Part shown: one piece after another, positions 46,184-55,330 of the stretch | Layout of the letters: each line of letters opens with the position of its first letter | How positions within the stretch are numbered: position 1 is the first letter of the stretch | Assembly (NCBI GenBank): GCA_027452215.1 | Contig: DAIDGQ010000022.1 | Coordinates: 122,955 to 186,954, forward strand | Direction of reading: 5' to 3' | Origin: Granulicella sp. | GTDB taxonomy: Bacteria > Acidobacteriota > Terriglobia > Terriglobales > Acidobacteriaceae | Length of the DNA: 64,000 nucleotides | Position numbers and translations under genes: made by a program | Notes under the pieces: model-generated | What the model was told of the DNA's origin: nothing | Seen by the model: only the letters and a program-made list of their open reading frames with translations | Database searches by the model: none

Positions 46184-47668
46184 ATGAGGCTGGACGAGAG
46201 CATGGTTGAAACAGGGAAAATGTCGCTGGAGAATTTGACGCTGGCGGAGGCGCGGGCTGGTGTGGTGGAGGGTCGCGTGTCGGCGGTGAGGCTGGCGGAG
46301 GAACATTATGAGCGGATTGCGGTGGTGGATCCCGAGATTCACAGCTATCTGGCGTTGACTCGGGATCGCGCGATGGCGCAGGCGGAGCGCGTGGATGCGG
46401 CGGCGAAGGCGGGCGATCCGCTGGGGCCGCTGGCGGGGGTTCCGGTGGGGATCAAGGACGTGCTGACGGTGCGCGGGGTGGCGACGACGGCAGGGTCGAA
46501 GATTCTGGAGGGATACCATCCGCCGTATGACGCGACGGTGGTGGCGCGGCTGGAGGCGGCGGGCGCGGTGGTGCTGGGCAAGTTGAACTGCGATGAGTTT
46601 GCGATGGGGTCGTCGAATGAGAATTCGGCGTATGGGCCGGTGAAGAATCCGAGGGCGCTGGAGAGGGTTCCGGGAGGAAGTTCGGGAGGGTCGGCGGCGG
46701 CGGTGGCGGCTGGGATGTGTGTGGCTTCGTTGGGAACGGATACGGGCGGGTCGATTCGGCAGCCTGCGGCGTTTTGCGGCGTGGTGGGCGTGCTGCCTAC
46801 GTATGGGCGGGTGAGCCGGTATGGGCTGATTGCGTTTGCTTCGTCGCTGGATAGGGTGGGGCCGTTTGCGCGGTCGGTGGAGGACGCCGCGGTGATGCTG
46901 GAGGTGCTGGCGGGGCCGGATGAGATGGATGCGACGTGTTCGCACGAAGCCGTGGGAGGCTATGCGGCGGAGGCGAAGAAGGACGTTGCAGGGCTGCGGA
47001 TTGGTGTTCCGGAGGAGTACTTCGGGGAGGGATTGGACCCGGAGATTCGGGCTGCGATTGAGCGGGCTCTTGATGGGCTGCGGGCGGCGGGGTGCTCGAT
47101 TCACAAGGTGAGTTTGCCGCACACGCGGTATGCGGTTCCGACGTATTACGTGATTGCAACGGCGGAGGCTAGCTCGAATCTTTCGCGGTTCGACGGGGTG
47201 CGGTTTGGAATGCGGTCGAATGATGCGGGGACGCTGTCGGCGATGTTCCGGAACACTCGCGATGAGGGGTTTGGAGCGGAGGTCAAGCGGAGGATTCTGC
47301 TGGGAACCTATGTGCTTTCAGCGGGTTACTACGATGCGTACTACCGCAAAGCGCAGCAGGTTCGGGCGCTGCTGACGAGGGATTTTGTGGAGGCGTTTGC
47401 GAAGGTGGATGCGATTGTGGCTCCGGTGACGCCGACTCCGGCGTTCAAGCTGGGGGAGAAGACGGATGATCCGCTGCAGATGTATCTAGAAGATATATAC
47501 TCGGTGGCCGCGTCGTTGGCGGGAATCTGCGGGATGAGTGTGCCTTGCGGGGAGACGAAGGCCGGGCTGCCGATCGGAGTGCAGGTGTTGGGCAAGCATT
47601 TTGATGAGGCGACGATGCTGCGCGTTGGGGCGGCGGTTGAAAAGCAGGGATTAGGGAACAGGGCCTAG
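46184..47668 (+). CDS. gatA: Asp-tRNA(Asn)/Glu-tRNA(Gln) amidotransferase subunit A
   Basis: 494 residues, the amidase that releases ammonia from glutamine to convert mischarged tRNA. The catalytic Lys is K91 in VGIKDVL, and the Ser pair lies in PGGSSGGSAAA with TDTGGSIRQPAAF. Three in-frame ATGs near the start (46184, 46202, 46220) make the N-terminus uncertain. The last codons (KQGLGNRA) and stop are written by a heptad repeat, so the natural C-terminus has been replaced or extended. The gene follows gatC directly. Confidence 0.93.
   Translation: MRLDESMVETGKMSLENLTLAEARAGVVEGRVSAVRLAEEHYERIAVVDPEIHSYLALTRDRAMAQAERVDAAAKAGDPLGPLAGVPVGIKDVLTVRGVATTAGSKILEGYHPPYDATVVARLEAAGAVVLGKLNCDEFAMGSSNENSAYGPVKNPRALERVPGGSSGGSAAAVAAGMCVASLGTDTGGSIRQPAAFCGVVGVLPTYGRVSRYGLIAFASSLDRVGPFARSVEDAAVMLEVLAGPDEMDATCSHEAVGGYAAEAKKDVAGLRIGVPEEYFGEGLDPEIRAAIERALDGLRAAGCSIHKVSLPHTRYAVPTYYVIATAEASSNLSRFDGVRFGMRSNDAGTLSAMFRNTRDEGFGAEVKRRILLGTYVLSAGYYDAYYRKAQQVRALLTRDFVEAFAKVDAIVAPVTPTPAFKLGEKTDDPLQMYLEDIYSVAASLAGICGMSVPCGETKAGLPIGVQVLGKHFDEATMLRVGAAVEKQGLGNRA
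47645..47667 (+). repeat. 3'-end heptad repeat, copy 4
   Basis: AGGGATTAGGGAACAGGG overlaps the final codons of gatA. Same sense as the other three copies. Confidence 0.75.
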
Positions 47669-47678
47669 AGGCGTGGCG

Positions 47679-49781
47679 ATGGTGCGAGGATGGAGTGGGT
47701 CTGCCGCGCTGGTCGCGTTCGTTGGGCTGGCTGTGGCGGTGGCGGCTGGAGCACAGCAGCCGGCGGTGCAGCCGAAGGTGAAGGCTACGGATTCGGTTAC
47801 GGTGAATGCGGACCGGGGGCTGGTGGGGGTTAGCGACTCGGCGACCAGTGTTGCGGTGTTGTCGCAGAAGCAGATGCAGAATGCTCCGGGGCTGACGCTG
47901 GACGATAAGCTGCACCAGGTGGCGGGGTTTCAGCTGTTTCGGAGGACGAGTTCGTGGACCGCGAACCCTACGACCGAGGGAGTGAGTCTGCGGGGGCTGG
48001 GGAGCACGGCGGCCAGCCGGACGCTGGTGGTGAGCGACCAAGTCCCTTTGAATGATGCGTTTGGCGGGTGGGTTCATTGGGATGAGATTCCATCGCTGGC
48101 GATCGACGAGGTGAAGTTGCTGCGGGGAGGGTCGGCGGATCTTTATGGATCGAGCGCCATTGGGGGCGTGATTGATGTGGTTCCGGTGATGCCGGGGTTG
48201 TTGGCTACGCCGGAGTTGGATAGCAGAGGGCAGGAGCGGGAGCGCCGGTTTGGGGTGAGTGCGGATGCCAGCGGGGCTTCGGAGGATACGGCTCTGGAGG
48301 ATTTGCTGCTGACGGGGGTGGCGCGGCGGTTGACGATGCTGGGAGCGTTTACCGGGTTGAAGACGGGGGGGTATATTCCGATTGCTCCGGCCTTTCGGGG
48401 GACGGTGGATACTCCGGCGAATGTGACGGCGGAGAGCGGGAGGGTGGTGCTGGGGACTTCGCCGGGGAAAAGGGGAATTAACGGGTTTTTGCTGGGGAAT
48501 GTGCTGAATGAGGCGAGGGATAATGGCACTCCGTTGCAGACGAATGGGACTCGGCTGTGGAGATATGAGGGTGGGATGGATGGGCGTGGGAGCGGGGGGA
48601 GTGCGGCGGTGCGGGTGTATGGGTCGCGGGAGAGCTATCGGCAGAGTTTTTCGGCGATTGCGGTGAATCGGGATTCGGAGAGGCTGACGAAGTTGCAGCG
48701 GGTTCCGGTGGATGAGGTGGGGTTTGTGGTGCAGGGGTCGAGGGCGCTGGGGCGGGCGGTGACGGCGGCGGTGGGCGTGGATCTGAGGGACATTCGGGCG
48801 ACGGATGATGAATCGGCCGTTGGGAATGTGGTGGTTACGACGAGTACGAGCGCGAGGCAGAGGGAGACGGGAGGGTATGTGGATGGGATATGGCAGCCGA
48901 AGGGGTGGTCGGTTTCGGGGTCGGTGAGGGTGGATTCGTTCCGGACGCTGGATGCGCGCCAGGTGGTGTCGAATGGGGCGGGGGCGACGGGTTTGCCGGA
49001 GTTGGATGAGTTGGTGGCTAGTCCGCGGGTGGGTCTGGTGCGGAGGTTGGGCAAGGGATTTGAGCTGACGGGGACGGGCTTTCGGGCGTTTAGAGGCCCT
49101 ACTATGAACGAGTTATACCGGACGGGGCAGGTGGGGCAGCAGATTACCAAGGCGAACGATTCGCTGCTGGCGGAGCGGGCTACGGGGTTTGAGTTTGGGG
49201 GGGAGGAGGTGGGGAGGTTGGGGAGGTTGCGGGGGACTTACTTCTGGACGGAGGTCAATCGGCCGATTTCGGCGGTGTTGCTGAGCCAGACGGCTACGTC
49301 GCAACTGTTGCAGCGGCAGAACTTAGGGCAGATTCGGAGTCGTGGGATGATGCTGGAGGGGCAGACGGAGCGGTGGCATGGATTGGAGGCCAATTTCGGC
49401 TATCAGCTTGCATTTGCAACAGTTACGGCGTTCAACACGAGCAGTTTGGTGCAGAAGAACCTGACGGGGAACTGGATTCCGGAGGTTCCGAGGGAGTCGG
49501 TTACGGCTGCGGTGAATTATGGGATGCCACGAATCGCCAGTGTTCATGGGGTGTTTAGCTATACAGGGAAGGAATATGACGATGCGGCGAACCAGTTTGT
49601 GCTGCATCCTTATGCGCGGGTGGATGTTTCGGCAGAGAGGGAGGTGGGGAGGGGGTTTGCGGTGTTTGTGGGGGCTCAGAATGTGCTGAATCGCACGATT
49701 GACGCGGGATTGACGCCGCTGCTGACGCTGGCGGCTCCTCGGCTGGTGCAGGGCGGGCTGCGGTACAAGCTGGGCCGGTGA
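47679..49781 (+). CDS. TonB-dependent outer-membrane receptor
   Basis: 700 residues from ATG 47679 (AGAGG seven bases ahead; GTG 47673 is the alternative). A signal peptide ends at VAAGAQQ. TDSVTVNA just after it may act as TonB box. The plug domain follows (SLRGLGSTAASRTLVV, GGSADLYGSSAIGGVIDV). A roughly 500-residue barrel ends VQGGLRYKLGR with a barrel-closing strand. It should import a siderophore, vitamin B12 or carbohydrate; the ligand is not visible. It starts ten bases after gatA, but co-function is unlikely. Confidence 0.9.
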   Translation: MVRGWSGSAALVAFVGLAVAVAAGAQQPAVQPKVKATDSVTVNADRGLVGVSDSATSVAVLSQKQMQNAPGLTLDDKLHQVAGFQLFRRTSSWTANPTTEGVSLRGLGSTAASRTLVVSDQVPLNDAFGGWVHWDEIPSLAIDEVKLLRGGSADLYGSSAIGGVIDVVPVMPGLLATPELDSRGQERERRFGVSADASGASEDTALEDLLLTGVARRLTMLGAFTGLKTGGYIPIAPAFRGTVDTPANVTAESGRVVLGTSPGKRGINGFLLGNVLNEARDNGTPLQTNGTRLWRYEGGMDGRGSGGSAAVRVYGSRESYRQSFSAIAVNRDSERLTKLQRVPVDEVGFVVQGSRALGRAVTAAVGVDLRDIRATDDESAVGNVVVTTSTSARQRETGGYVDGIWQPKGWSVSGSVRVDSFRTLDARQVVSNGAGATGLPELDELVASPRVGLVRRLGKGFELTGTGFRAFRGPTMNELYRTGQVGQQITKANDSLLAERATGFEFGGEEVGRLGRLRGTYFWTEVNRPISAVLLSQTATSQLLQRQNLGQIRSRGMMLEGQTERWHGLEANFGYQLAFATVTAFNTSSLVQKNLTGNWIPEVPRESVTAAVNYGMPRIASVHGVFSYTGKEYDDAANQFVLHPYARVDVSAEREVGRGFAVFVGAQNVLNRTIDAGLTPLLTLAAPRLVQGGLRYKLGR

Positions 49782-50016
49782 GGTGTGTTTTCGCGCCGGT
49801 TCAGGCGGGTCTTGGGTTGCAAGGGGCGTGACTGAGGGAGGGTTCGGGTTGCGCGGCTCGAAAATGGGGGCTGGAGAGGGGTGCGGGGGAGGGGTGGGAG
49901 TTTGAGGTTGGGGGCTGTGAACCCGGGTGGGGGAAAAGGTTGCGCGCAACACGGTGGGTGGAAGTGCGTTTATCTAACTGCACGGCGGAAGTGATCGCAG
50001 GTGCAGGAGGCACGTC

Positions 50017-50454
50017 ATGAAGAAGCTATCCAATTTAGTTGCGAAGCTTACTGGAAGGAAGTTGAACGGGATGGGCGTGCTGGCGGCAGCGACGTTGGCT
50101 GGAGCGGTGTTGATGGCTGGAGCTCCGGCGGCGCAGGCGCAACGGTTTGGGATTGGAGTGCAGTTTGGCGGACCCCAGTATTATGCTCCGGCTCCTCCGG
50201 TGGCGGTGTATGGCGGGGCTGGATATGGGTACGGCGGTCCGGCGGTGTATGGGAACGGGTACTACGGAGGGTATGCGCAGCCGTATGGCGATGGAGACGG
50301 CGATGGCTGGAGGAACCGGTACTACGGCTATGGCGATGACCACCGCGGATGGGGAGATGGCGATGGCGACCGGCGAGGATGGGGTGGGGACGACCATCGT
50401 GGATGGGGCGGCGGAGATGACCACCGCGGATGGGGTGGCCGGGAACACCGGTAA
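50017..50454 (+). CDS. Secreted Gly/Tyr/Asp-rich repeat protein
   Basis: 145 residues with GGAGG ahead of ATG. A signal peptide (GVLAAATLAGAVLMAGAPAAQA, about 20-42) is followed by a Tyr/Pro/Gly-rich region and then repeats built on DDHRGWG and DGDGD. The acid pairs plus His/Trp may bind metals. The composition is like low-complexity envelope proteins; no enzymatic fold is expected. Confidence 0.8.
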   Translation: MKKLSNLVAKLTGRKLNGMGVLAAATLAGAVLMAGAPAAQAQRFGIGVQFGGPQYYAPAPPVAVYGGAGYGYGGPAVYGNGYYGGYAQPYGDGDGDGWRNRYYGYGDDHRGWGDGDGDRRGWGGDDHRGWGGGDDHRGWGGREHR

Positions 50455-50464
50455 GAGGTTCGCG

Positions 50465-50487
50465 AGGCCGCCTGTGATGGGCGGCCT
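50465..50487 (+). terminator. Possible terminator
   Basis: AGGCCGCC pairs with GGCGGCCT around a seven-base loop, shortly after the repeat protein's stop. The T-tract is weak. Confidence 0.45.
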
Positions 50488-50518
50488 TGCTGTGCTTGGG
50501 GAGGTTCTGGCTGGCTGG

Positions 50519-50619
50519 CTTTTAGCTGCTGGCTTTTAGCTGCTAGCTTTTAGCTGCTAGCTTTTAGCTTCTAGCTTCTAGCTTTTAGCTGCTAGCTTCT
50601 AGCTGCTAGCTTTTAGCTA
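50519..50619 (+). repeat. AGCT-rich repeat, copy 2
   Basis: About 100 bases of tandem TTTTAGCTGCTAGC/TTTTAGCTTCTAGC units downstream of the Gly/Tyr-rich gene, in the same sense as the array behind hisA. Confidence 0.8.
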
Positions 50620-50721
50620 AGGCAACGGCCAATGCGGGGGTCCTTCGCCTTCGGCTCCAGGATGACGGCGAAAGGCAGGCAAGAGCAAGGGCGAGGGCAA
50701 GTGCAAGTGCAAGGGCGTTTG

Positions 50722-50949
50722 CAGGAGGGCGTGGATGTGTACTTCCTGGCCGAGCAGATGGGAACCTCCGTTCACATGATCGAGCAGCCCTATGGGCAGG
50801 TGAACACCATCAAGCACGCCGACCGCGTGTTGCAGGGCATGGCGGGATGGGAGTTGCCGCAACCGGATGACGGCAAAGCAAAGGCGTCGAAGGCAGCAGA
50901 GACACATGACAAAGGTAAACGTGACATTCCCCTAGATTCCGGAGCGTAA
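50722..50949 (+). pseudogene. Tyrosine recombinase C-terminal remnant
   Basis: The frame reads DVYFLAEQMGTSVHMIEQPYGQVNTIKHADRVLQGM, closely matching the end of phage-type integrases (usual form MIERHYGHVNT). The catalytic Tyr is kept, but the Arg/His part of the catalytic core is absent. Sequence before 50722 is repetitive (AAGGGC-type units) and not homologous. It is a decayed relic of an integrated element. Confidence 0.7.
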
Positions 50950-51032
50950 CCGAGGCCGGTCCGGCGTCAAGCCCGCGCATACGCGCGCCGCTGCGCGGTC
51001 GGAGAGGCTTGACCCCGGCTCCTATGCCTCGG
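50950..51032. repeat. Long imperfect hairpin next to the recombinase remnant
   Basis: CCGAGGC pairs with GCCTCGG and, inside it, GTCAAGCC with GGCTTGAC and CCGG with CCGG. An inner CG-rich loop (about 30 bases) closes the structure. It could be a structured RNA, a REP-like unit or an attachment-related palindrome. Confidence 0.5.
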
Positions 51033-51478
51033 CTCATGTTCCACAGTATCGGGGGAATGTCATCCATAAGAGTGCACCTCTGATTGCCGCGAATCGTAAA
51101 GCTGCGCGCACGCGGAAGTTTACTAAGCGTCAATTCCGAGAATTGCGTTTCATCGAGCCGGAGCTCTGATCTGAACATAGTCCGAGGACAAGAAGGTCAA
51201 TCACCATGTTGGAAATTTGCAGACTTGCCCATCTCCTGAGTGCACGTTGGCAATTCTGTACCATCCAGACGTATTCCGGGACCGTACAGCATTGTTCAGG
51301 ACCAAACTGTTGGGTGTGGCCTGCCTTCAATTGAGCGAGCGCTTTGGACTATTGGCAACAACGAGGATGCCCAAAGGCCTGCTTGTCGCTGAAATTTCCG
51401 ACTGTCTTGAACTCTGGATTTGTAGGATCGACCATAGGTGCAGCGTCATTCCTAAAGCTTTGCTGACTCAAGGTCTGT
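51033..51478. other. Non-coding or decayed stretch
   Basis: About 450 bases after the hairpin. Open frames are short and lack ribosome sites. No repeats, tRNA or promoter motifs stand out. It probably includes remains of the element that left the recombinase fragment. Confidence 0.35.
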
Positions 51479-51649
51479 TCAGTGTTTTCCCGGGAAACCT
51501 CCAAGCCCGTGGAAGGTCATATAGAGGGCGTATCCGCAGACGGCTGCAGCGATGACCATTTCGAGGAGGAGCACGGCGACCCCATACTTGTACCAGGGCT
51601 CGTGGGGGATGGAGTGGGTTGCGATTACTTCGGTTGTGTCAGTCTGCAT
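51479..51649 (-). CDS. 56-residue single-pass membrane protein at the end of the nitrate operon
   Basis: GAGG lies six bases before ATG 51649, and the gene begins 32 bases after the narK-like gene on the same strand. A hydrophilic N-terminus (TEVIATHSIPHEPWYKYG) precedes one membrane helix (VLLLEMVIAAAVCGYALYM). The layout is like small accessory subunits of membrane complexes. The function is unknown, but its placement suggests a role with the transporter or nitrate reductase. Confidence 0.6.
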   Translation of the reverse strand: MQTDTTEVIATHSIPHEPWYKYGVAVLLLEMVIAAAVCGYALYMTFHGLGGFPGKH

Positions 51650-51680
51650 TAGGGCCTCACGGGTTCAGGGATGAGTGGGA

Positions 51681-52991
51681 TTACGCGGCTTCAGCAACCA
51701 GTTCGCGGTGTTCGATGAGGCCGTGTTCCTGTGGCGCACGCTCATAACGTGCAGCCCAGAAGTAAAAGAGCGTGATGGGAACGAACATGTAGAGGGCGAC
51801 GTAGGCATAGCCGGAGTGGATGTTGTGGCCGCTGGCGAAGATGAGCGGATACACGATGCCCGCGGCAGTGGATACTCCGCCGATAAATCCTGCGGCTGCG
51901 CCAGGGCGGTCATGGAAGAGCAGAGGAACGAGCGCGAAGGTGCCGCCGGTGGCGAAGGAGATGGAGACACCCATGGCGACCAGAACCAGCACGGAGAGAT
52001 GCAGCGAGCCCATGAGGCCGGCGACAGTGAGGCTTCCCATGGTGACGGTGATGAGGATGAGCGATAGACCGAGCCAGTGGAGGCGCGGGGCGTAGGGGAG
52101 GGTTTTGGCGATGAGGGGGAGCGGTGTCCAGCCTTTGCGCTGGAAGAGGTCGGACATGAAGCCGGAGAAGGGGCGGAAGAGCGAAGCGGTGAAGGACTGC
52201 ACCGCGGCGAAGGTTCCGGCAGCAATTTGAAGGCCCGCGACTCCGCTGAATCCGAGGGCCAGAATTTCAGCGTGGAAGCCACGAGTGAAGTAGCCTGGCA
52301 GCCACGCGTTCATTGCGATCTCGAGGCCGAAGGACATGGCGTAGGCGAGCATGAGGGCGATGGCGATGAAGCGGCTCCAGACAAAGAGCGTGCCGCGAAG
52401 ATTGCTCTGCTTGCGCACGAGGGCCTGCTGCGCGACGGAGCTGGCGGCCTGGCCGCGGACGAGATACCAGGCGGCGATCCCCAGGGCGATGACGCCGAGC
52501 CAGAGGAAGGCGGCGTGGTAGTTGGTGCCGAAGAGGCGTGGGAGGGCGAGGGCTCCAGCGCCGGCGCCGACGTTGCCGGTGCCGGCGAAGAGGCCTTCGG
52601 CGGTGCCGATCTCGTGGTCTTTGAACCACTGCGCGACGTGTTGGATGCCGACGACGAAGGAGACGCCGGCGATGGCTACGATGACGCGCTCGGCGAAGAG
52701 GAGCTTGTAGCTGGTGGTGTAGGCCGAGGCGATGGAGACGGCGCCACAGACGCTAAGGATGAGAGCAAAGGTGCGGGGAGCGCCGAAGCGGTCCGCGGCC
52801 CAGCCGGCGATGATCCGACCGATGGGGGCCATCCAGATGGCGGAGCTCGCGAGCAGGCCGAGGGCCTTGATGCTGAGGTGATAGTGGGCTGCGATGCTGG
52901 GGCTGAATGCGGCGGTGGAGAACCACATGAGGAAGCACCAGAAAAATCCGACGATTGCGATGATGAGTTGTTCCACTTTATGTGTCTTCAT
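51681..52991 (-). CDS. Nitrate/nitrite transporter (MFS, NarK-like)
   Basis: 436 residues, twelve membrane helices. I start at ATG 52991, which has GGGAAG six bases upstream. The glycine-rich AGTGNVGAGAGAL in helix 5 matches the nitrate signature of NarK/NasA transporters, and DRFGAPRTF lies in the loop after helix 2. It imports nitrate, perhaps exchanging nitrite. It follows nasA by 152 bases within the operon. Confidence 0.88.
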   Translation of the reverse strand: MKTHKVEQLIIAIVGFFWCFLMWFSTAAFSPSIAAHYHLSIKALGLLASSAIWMAPIGRIIAGWAADRFGAPRTFALILSVCGAVSIASAYTTSYKLLFAERVIVAIAGVSFVVGIQHVAQWFKDHEIGTAEGLFAGTGNVGAGAGALALPRLFGTNYHAAFLWLGVIALGIAAWYLVRGQAASSVAQQALVRKQSNLRGTLFVWSRFIAIALMLAYAMSFGLEIAMNAWLPGYFTRGFHAEILALGFSGVAGLQIAAGTFAAVQSFTASLFRPFSGFMSDLFQRKGWTPLPLIAKTLPYAPRLHWLGLSLILITVTMGSLTVAGLMGSLHLSVLVLVAMGVSISFATGGTFALVPLLFHDRPGAAAGFIGGVSTAAGIVYPLIFASGHNIHSGYAYVALYMFVPITLFYFWAARYERAPQEHGLIEHRELVAEAA

Positions 52992-53143
52992 AGTCGTCTT
53001 CCCTTCCACGTGGGGGCGTGGTGCGATCAATGATTGGGTGGGGTAACCGAAGTGCTGGAGAGCTGCACTTGGGCGTGGACAGCAACGTCGTGGTTGCCAT
53101 GGGAGATATCAGGGCCGGCTACAGTGCCGGCAGAGCTTTTGGT

Positions 53144-55330
53144 TCAAGATGAGACGGACTTCTCCACGCGTACGGCGCACTGTTTGAAGTTGGGCTCGCG
53201 CGAGATGGGATCGAACGCGCCGAGGGTGACGAGGTTGGAGGTGGCCTCGGGAAAGTGGAAGGGCATGAAGACCTGGCCGGGAGCGACGATGCCTGTGATG
53301 CGCAACTCGATCTGCGCCACGCGGTTGCGGCGCGAGATGATGGTGACGCGGTCGTGGGAGCGCAGCTTGAGTTGCGCGGCGTCGATAGGGTTCATCTCCA
53401 GCCATGCGTTGGGCACCATGCCGTTGAGCATGGCGATGGCGCCGGTCTTGGTGCGGGTGTGCCAGTGCTCGACGGTGCGGCCGGTGTTGAGGATCAAGTT
53501 GTACTCCTTGTCGGGCTGCTCGGCGAAGGGTTCGCAGGGAACGGAGTGGAGGCGGGCGCGGCCGGTGTCGAAGGCGAAGCGGCCGTCGCTGTAGAGGCGA
53601 TCGCCACCCCACTGGACGCCGCCTTCGCGCTCGATCTGCTCCCAGGAGATGGCGCTGTAGTCGCAGGCGCGACCGGCGGAGACGCGCTGCCAATCCTTGT
53701 AGGCGTCGTGGGTGGTGGTCCAGCCGGGATAGAGCTCTTCGCGCAGGCCGAGCTTGTCGGCGATGGCGAGGAAGATGTCGAAGTCGGCGCGAGCTTCGCC
53801 GGGAGGGGCGACGACCTTGTTCACTTTGCTGATGCGGCGCTCGGAGTTAGTGTAGGTTCCTTCCTTCTCACCCCAGATGGCGGCGGGGAGGACGAGGTCC
53901 GCGAAAGCCGTCGTGGGTGTGGGGTGAAAGCCATCCTGTACTACGAGGAACTCGATGTTCTTGAGCGCGAATTCGAGGAGGTCGTAGTTGGGAAAGGAGA
54001 CGGCGGGATTGGTGGCGACGAACCAGAGGGCCTTGATGCTGCCAGCAACGGCGGCTTCGATGATGTCGGGATAGGCCTTGCCGCGCTGCGTGGGAATGCG
54101 GCCTACGTCGATGTTCCAGATGTCGGCGAGCGCTTGACGGTCCTCGGGATTTTCAAACTTGCGGTAGCCGGGGAGCGAGGAGGTGAAGCCGGTTTCGCGG
54201 GTGCCCATCGCATTGCACTGGCCGGTGATGGAGAAAGGGGAGGCACCTGTGCGGCCGATGTTGCCGGTGATGAGCGCGAGGTTGTTGATGGCCGTGACGG
54301 TGACGGCACCCTGAGTGGAGTGGTTGACGCCCATGGTCCAACCGATGAACGCGCTCTTTGCGTTGCCGTAGAGGTGGGCGACATGCTCGATGAGATCGAC
54401 GCCGAGGCCGGTGACGCGCGACGTGTGCTCAGGGGTGAAGGTTGCGACGAAAGCCGCGAATTCGGCAAAGCCTTCAGTGTGAGCTTCTATATAGGCGTGG
54501 TCGATGAGGCCATCGCGGATGAGGATTTGCGCGATGCCGTTAAGCAGGGCGATGTCCGAGCGCGGCTTTACAGGAAGATGGATGTCGGCCATCATGGCAG
54601 TCTTGGTGACGCGTGGGTCGGCGACGATGAGGGTGCGGTGCTGGTTGCGCTGTAGGCGTTCGCAGAGGATGGGATGGTTGTCGGCGATGTTGGCGCCGAT
54701 CAGCAGAATGACGTCTGCAGTTTCGAGATCTTCGTAGGAGCCGGGAGGGCCGTCGCTGCCGAAGGAGAGCTTGTAGCCGGAGACGGCGCTGGCCATGCAG
54801 AGGGTGGTGTTGCCGTCGTTGTTTGAGGTTCCAAAGCCGAGCTGAACAAGCTTGCCAAGAGTGTAGGTCTCTTCGGTGAGGAGCTGGCCGGTGCCGACGA
54901 CGCCGAGAGTTCCTCGCCCGTGACGTGCCTGAATGGAGCAGATGCGGGTGACCATGGTAGTGATGGCTTCGTCCCAACTAACGGGCGTGAGGACGCCGTC
55001 TTTGCGCAGGAGTGGCGTGGTGGCGCGGCCAGGAGCGGTGAGCATGTGGTGCTCGCTGAGGCCTTTGGGGCAAAGCTTGCCGCGGTTGACGGGGTGGTCT
55101 GGATTGCCGCGCGCGGCAACGGCTTTACCGTCCTTGACGCCGATGAGCATGCCACAGCCAACTGAGCAATAACCGCAGGTGGTCTTGACCCATGAGTCAG
55201 CGACGCGCGACTCGGCGATGTGGCCGAAACGGGGATCGTCCGCGTAGGCGTACTTGGAGCGCAGCGTGTCAAAACCCAGGAAGCGCTTAGCGCGGACGAC
55301 GAAGCTGCGAGTGATTGCGACTAGATTCAT
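53144..55330 (-). CDS. nasA: Assimilatory nitrate reductase, molybdopterin catalytic subunit
   Basis: 728 residues of the DMSO-reductase superfamily. An N-terminal [4Fe-4S] site has Cys52, Cys55, Cys59 and Cys87 (TTCGYCSVGCG, KLCPKG). The molybdopterin domains follow, with IGANIADNHPI and GWTMGVNHSTQGA. The C-terminal dinucleotide-binding domain contains NTGRTVEHWHTRTKTG. No Tat signal is present, fitting a cytoplasmic enzyme. ATG 55330 overlaps the upstream stop as ATGA, so expression is coupled to the DmsBC-like protein. The reaction is nitrate to nitrite. Confidence 0.92.
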   Translation of the reverse strand: MNLVAITRSFVVRAKRFLGFDTLRSKYAYADDPRFGHIAESRVADSWVKTTCGYCSVGCGMLIGVKDGKAVAARGNPDHPVNRGKLCPKGLSEHHMLTAPGRATTPLLRKDGVLTPVSWDEAITTMVTRICSIQARHGRGTLGVVGTGQLLTEETYTLGKLVQLGFGTSNNDGNTTLCMASAVSGYKLSFGSDGPPGSYEDLETADVILLIGANIADNHPILCERLQRNQHRTLIVADPRVTKTAMMADIHLPVKPRSDIALLNGIAQILIRDGLIDHAYIEAHTEGFAEFAAFVATFTPEHTSRVTGLGVDLIEHVAHLYGNAKSAFIGWTMGVNHSTQGAVTVTAINNLALITGNIGRTGASPFSITGQCNAMGTRETGFTSSLPGYRKFENPEDRQALADIWNIDVGRIPTQRGKAYPDIIEAAVAGSIKALWFVATNPAVSFPNYDLLEFALKNIEFLVVQDGFHPTPTTAFADLVLPAAIWGEKEGTYTNSERRISKVNKVVAPPGEARADFDIFLAIADKLGLREELYPGWTTTHDAYKDWQRVSAGRACDYSAISWEQIEREGGVQWGGDRLYSDGRFAFDTGRARLHSVPCEPFAEQPDKEYNLILNTGRTVEHWHTRTKTGAIAMLNGMVPNAWLEMNPIDAAQLKLRSHDRVTIISRRNRVAQIELRITGIVAPGQVFMPFHFPEATSNLVTLGAFDPISREPNFKQCAVRVEKSVSS

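Noticed and set aside
50950..51032. Integron attC site
   Set aside because: The palindrome lacks recognisable core sites (GTTRRRY and partner) at its ends, and no integron integrase or cassettes are seen.
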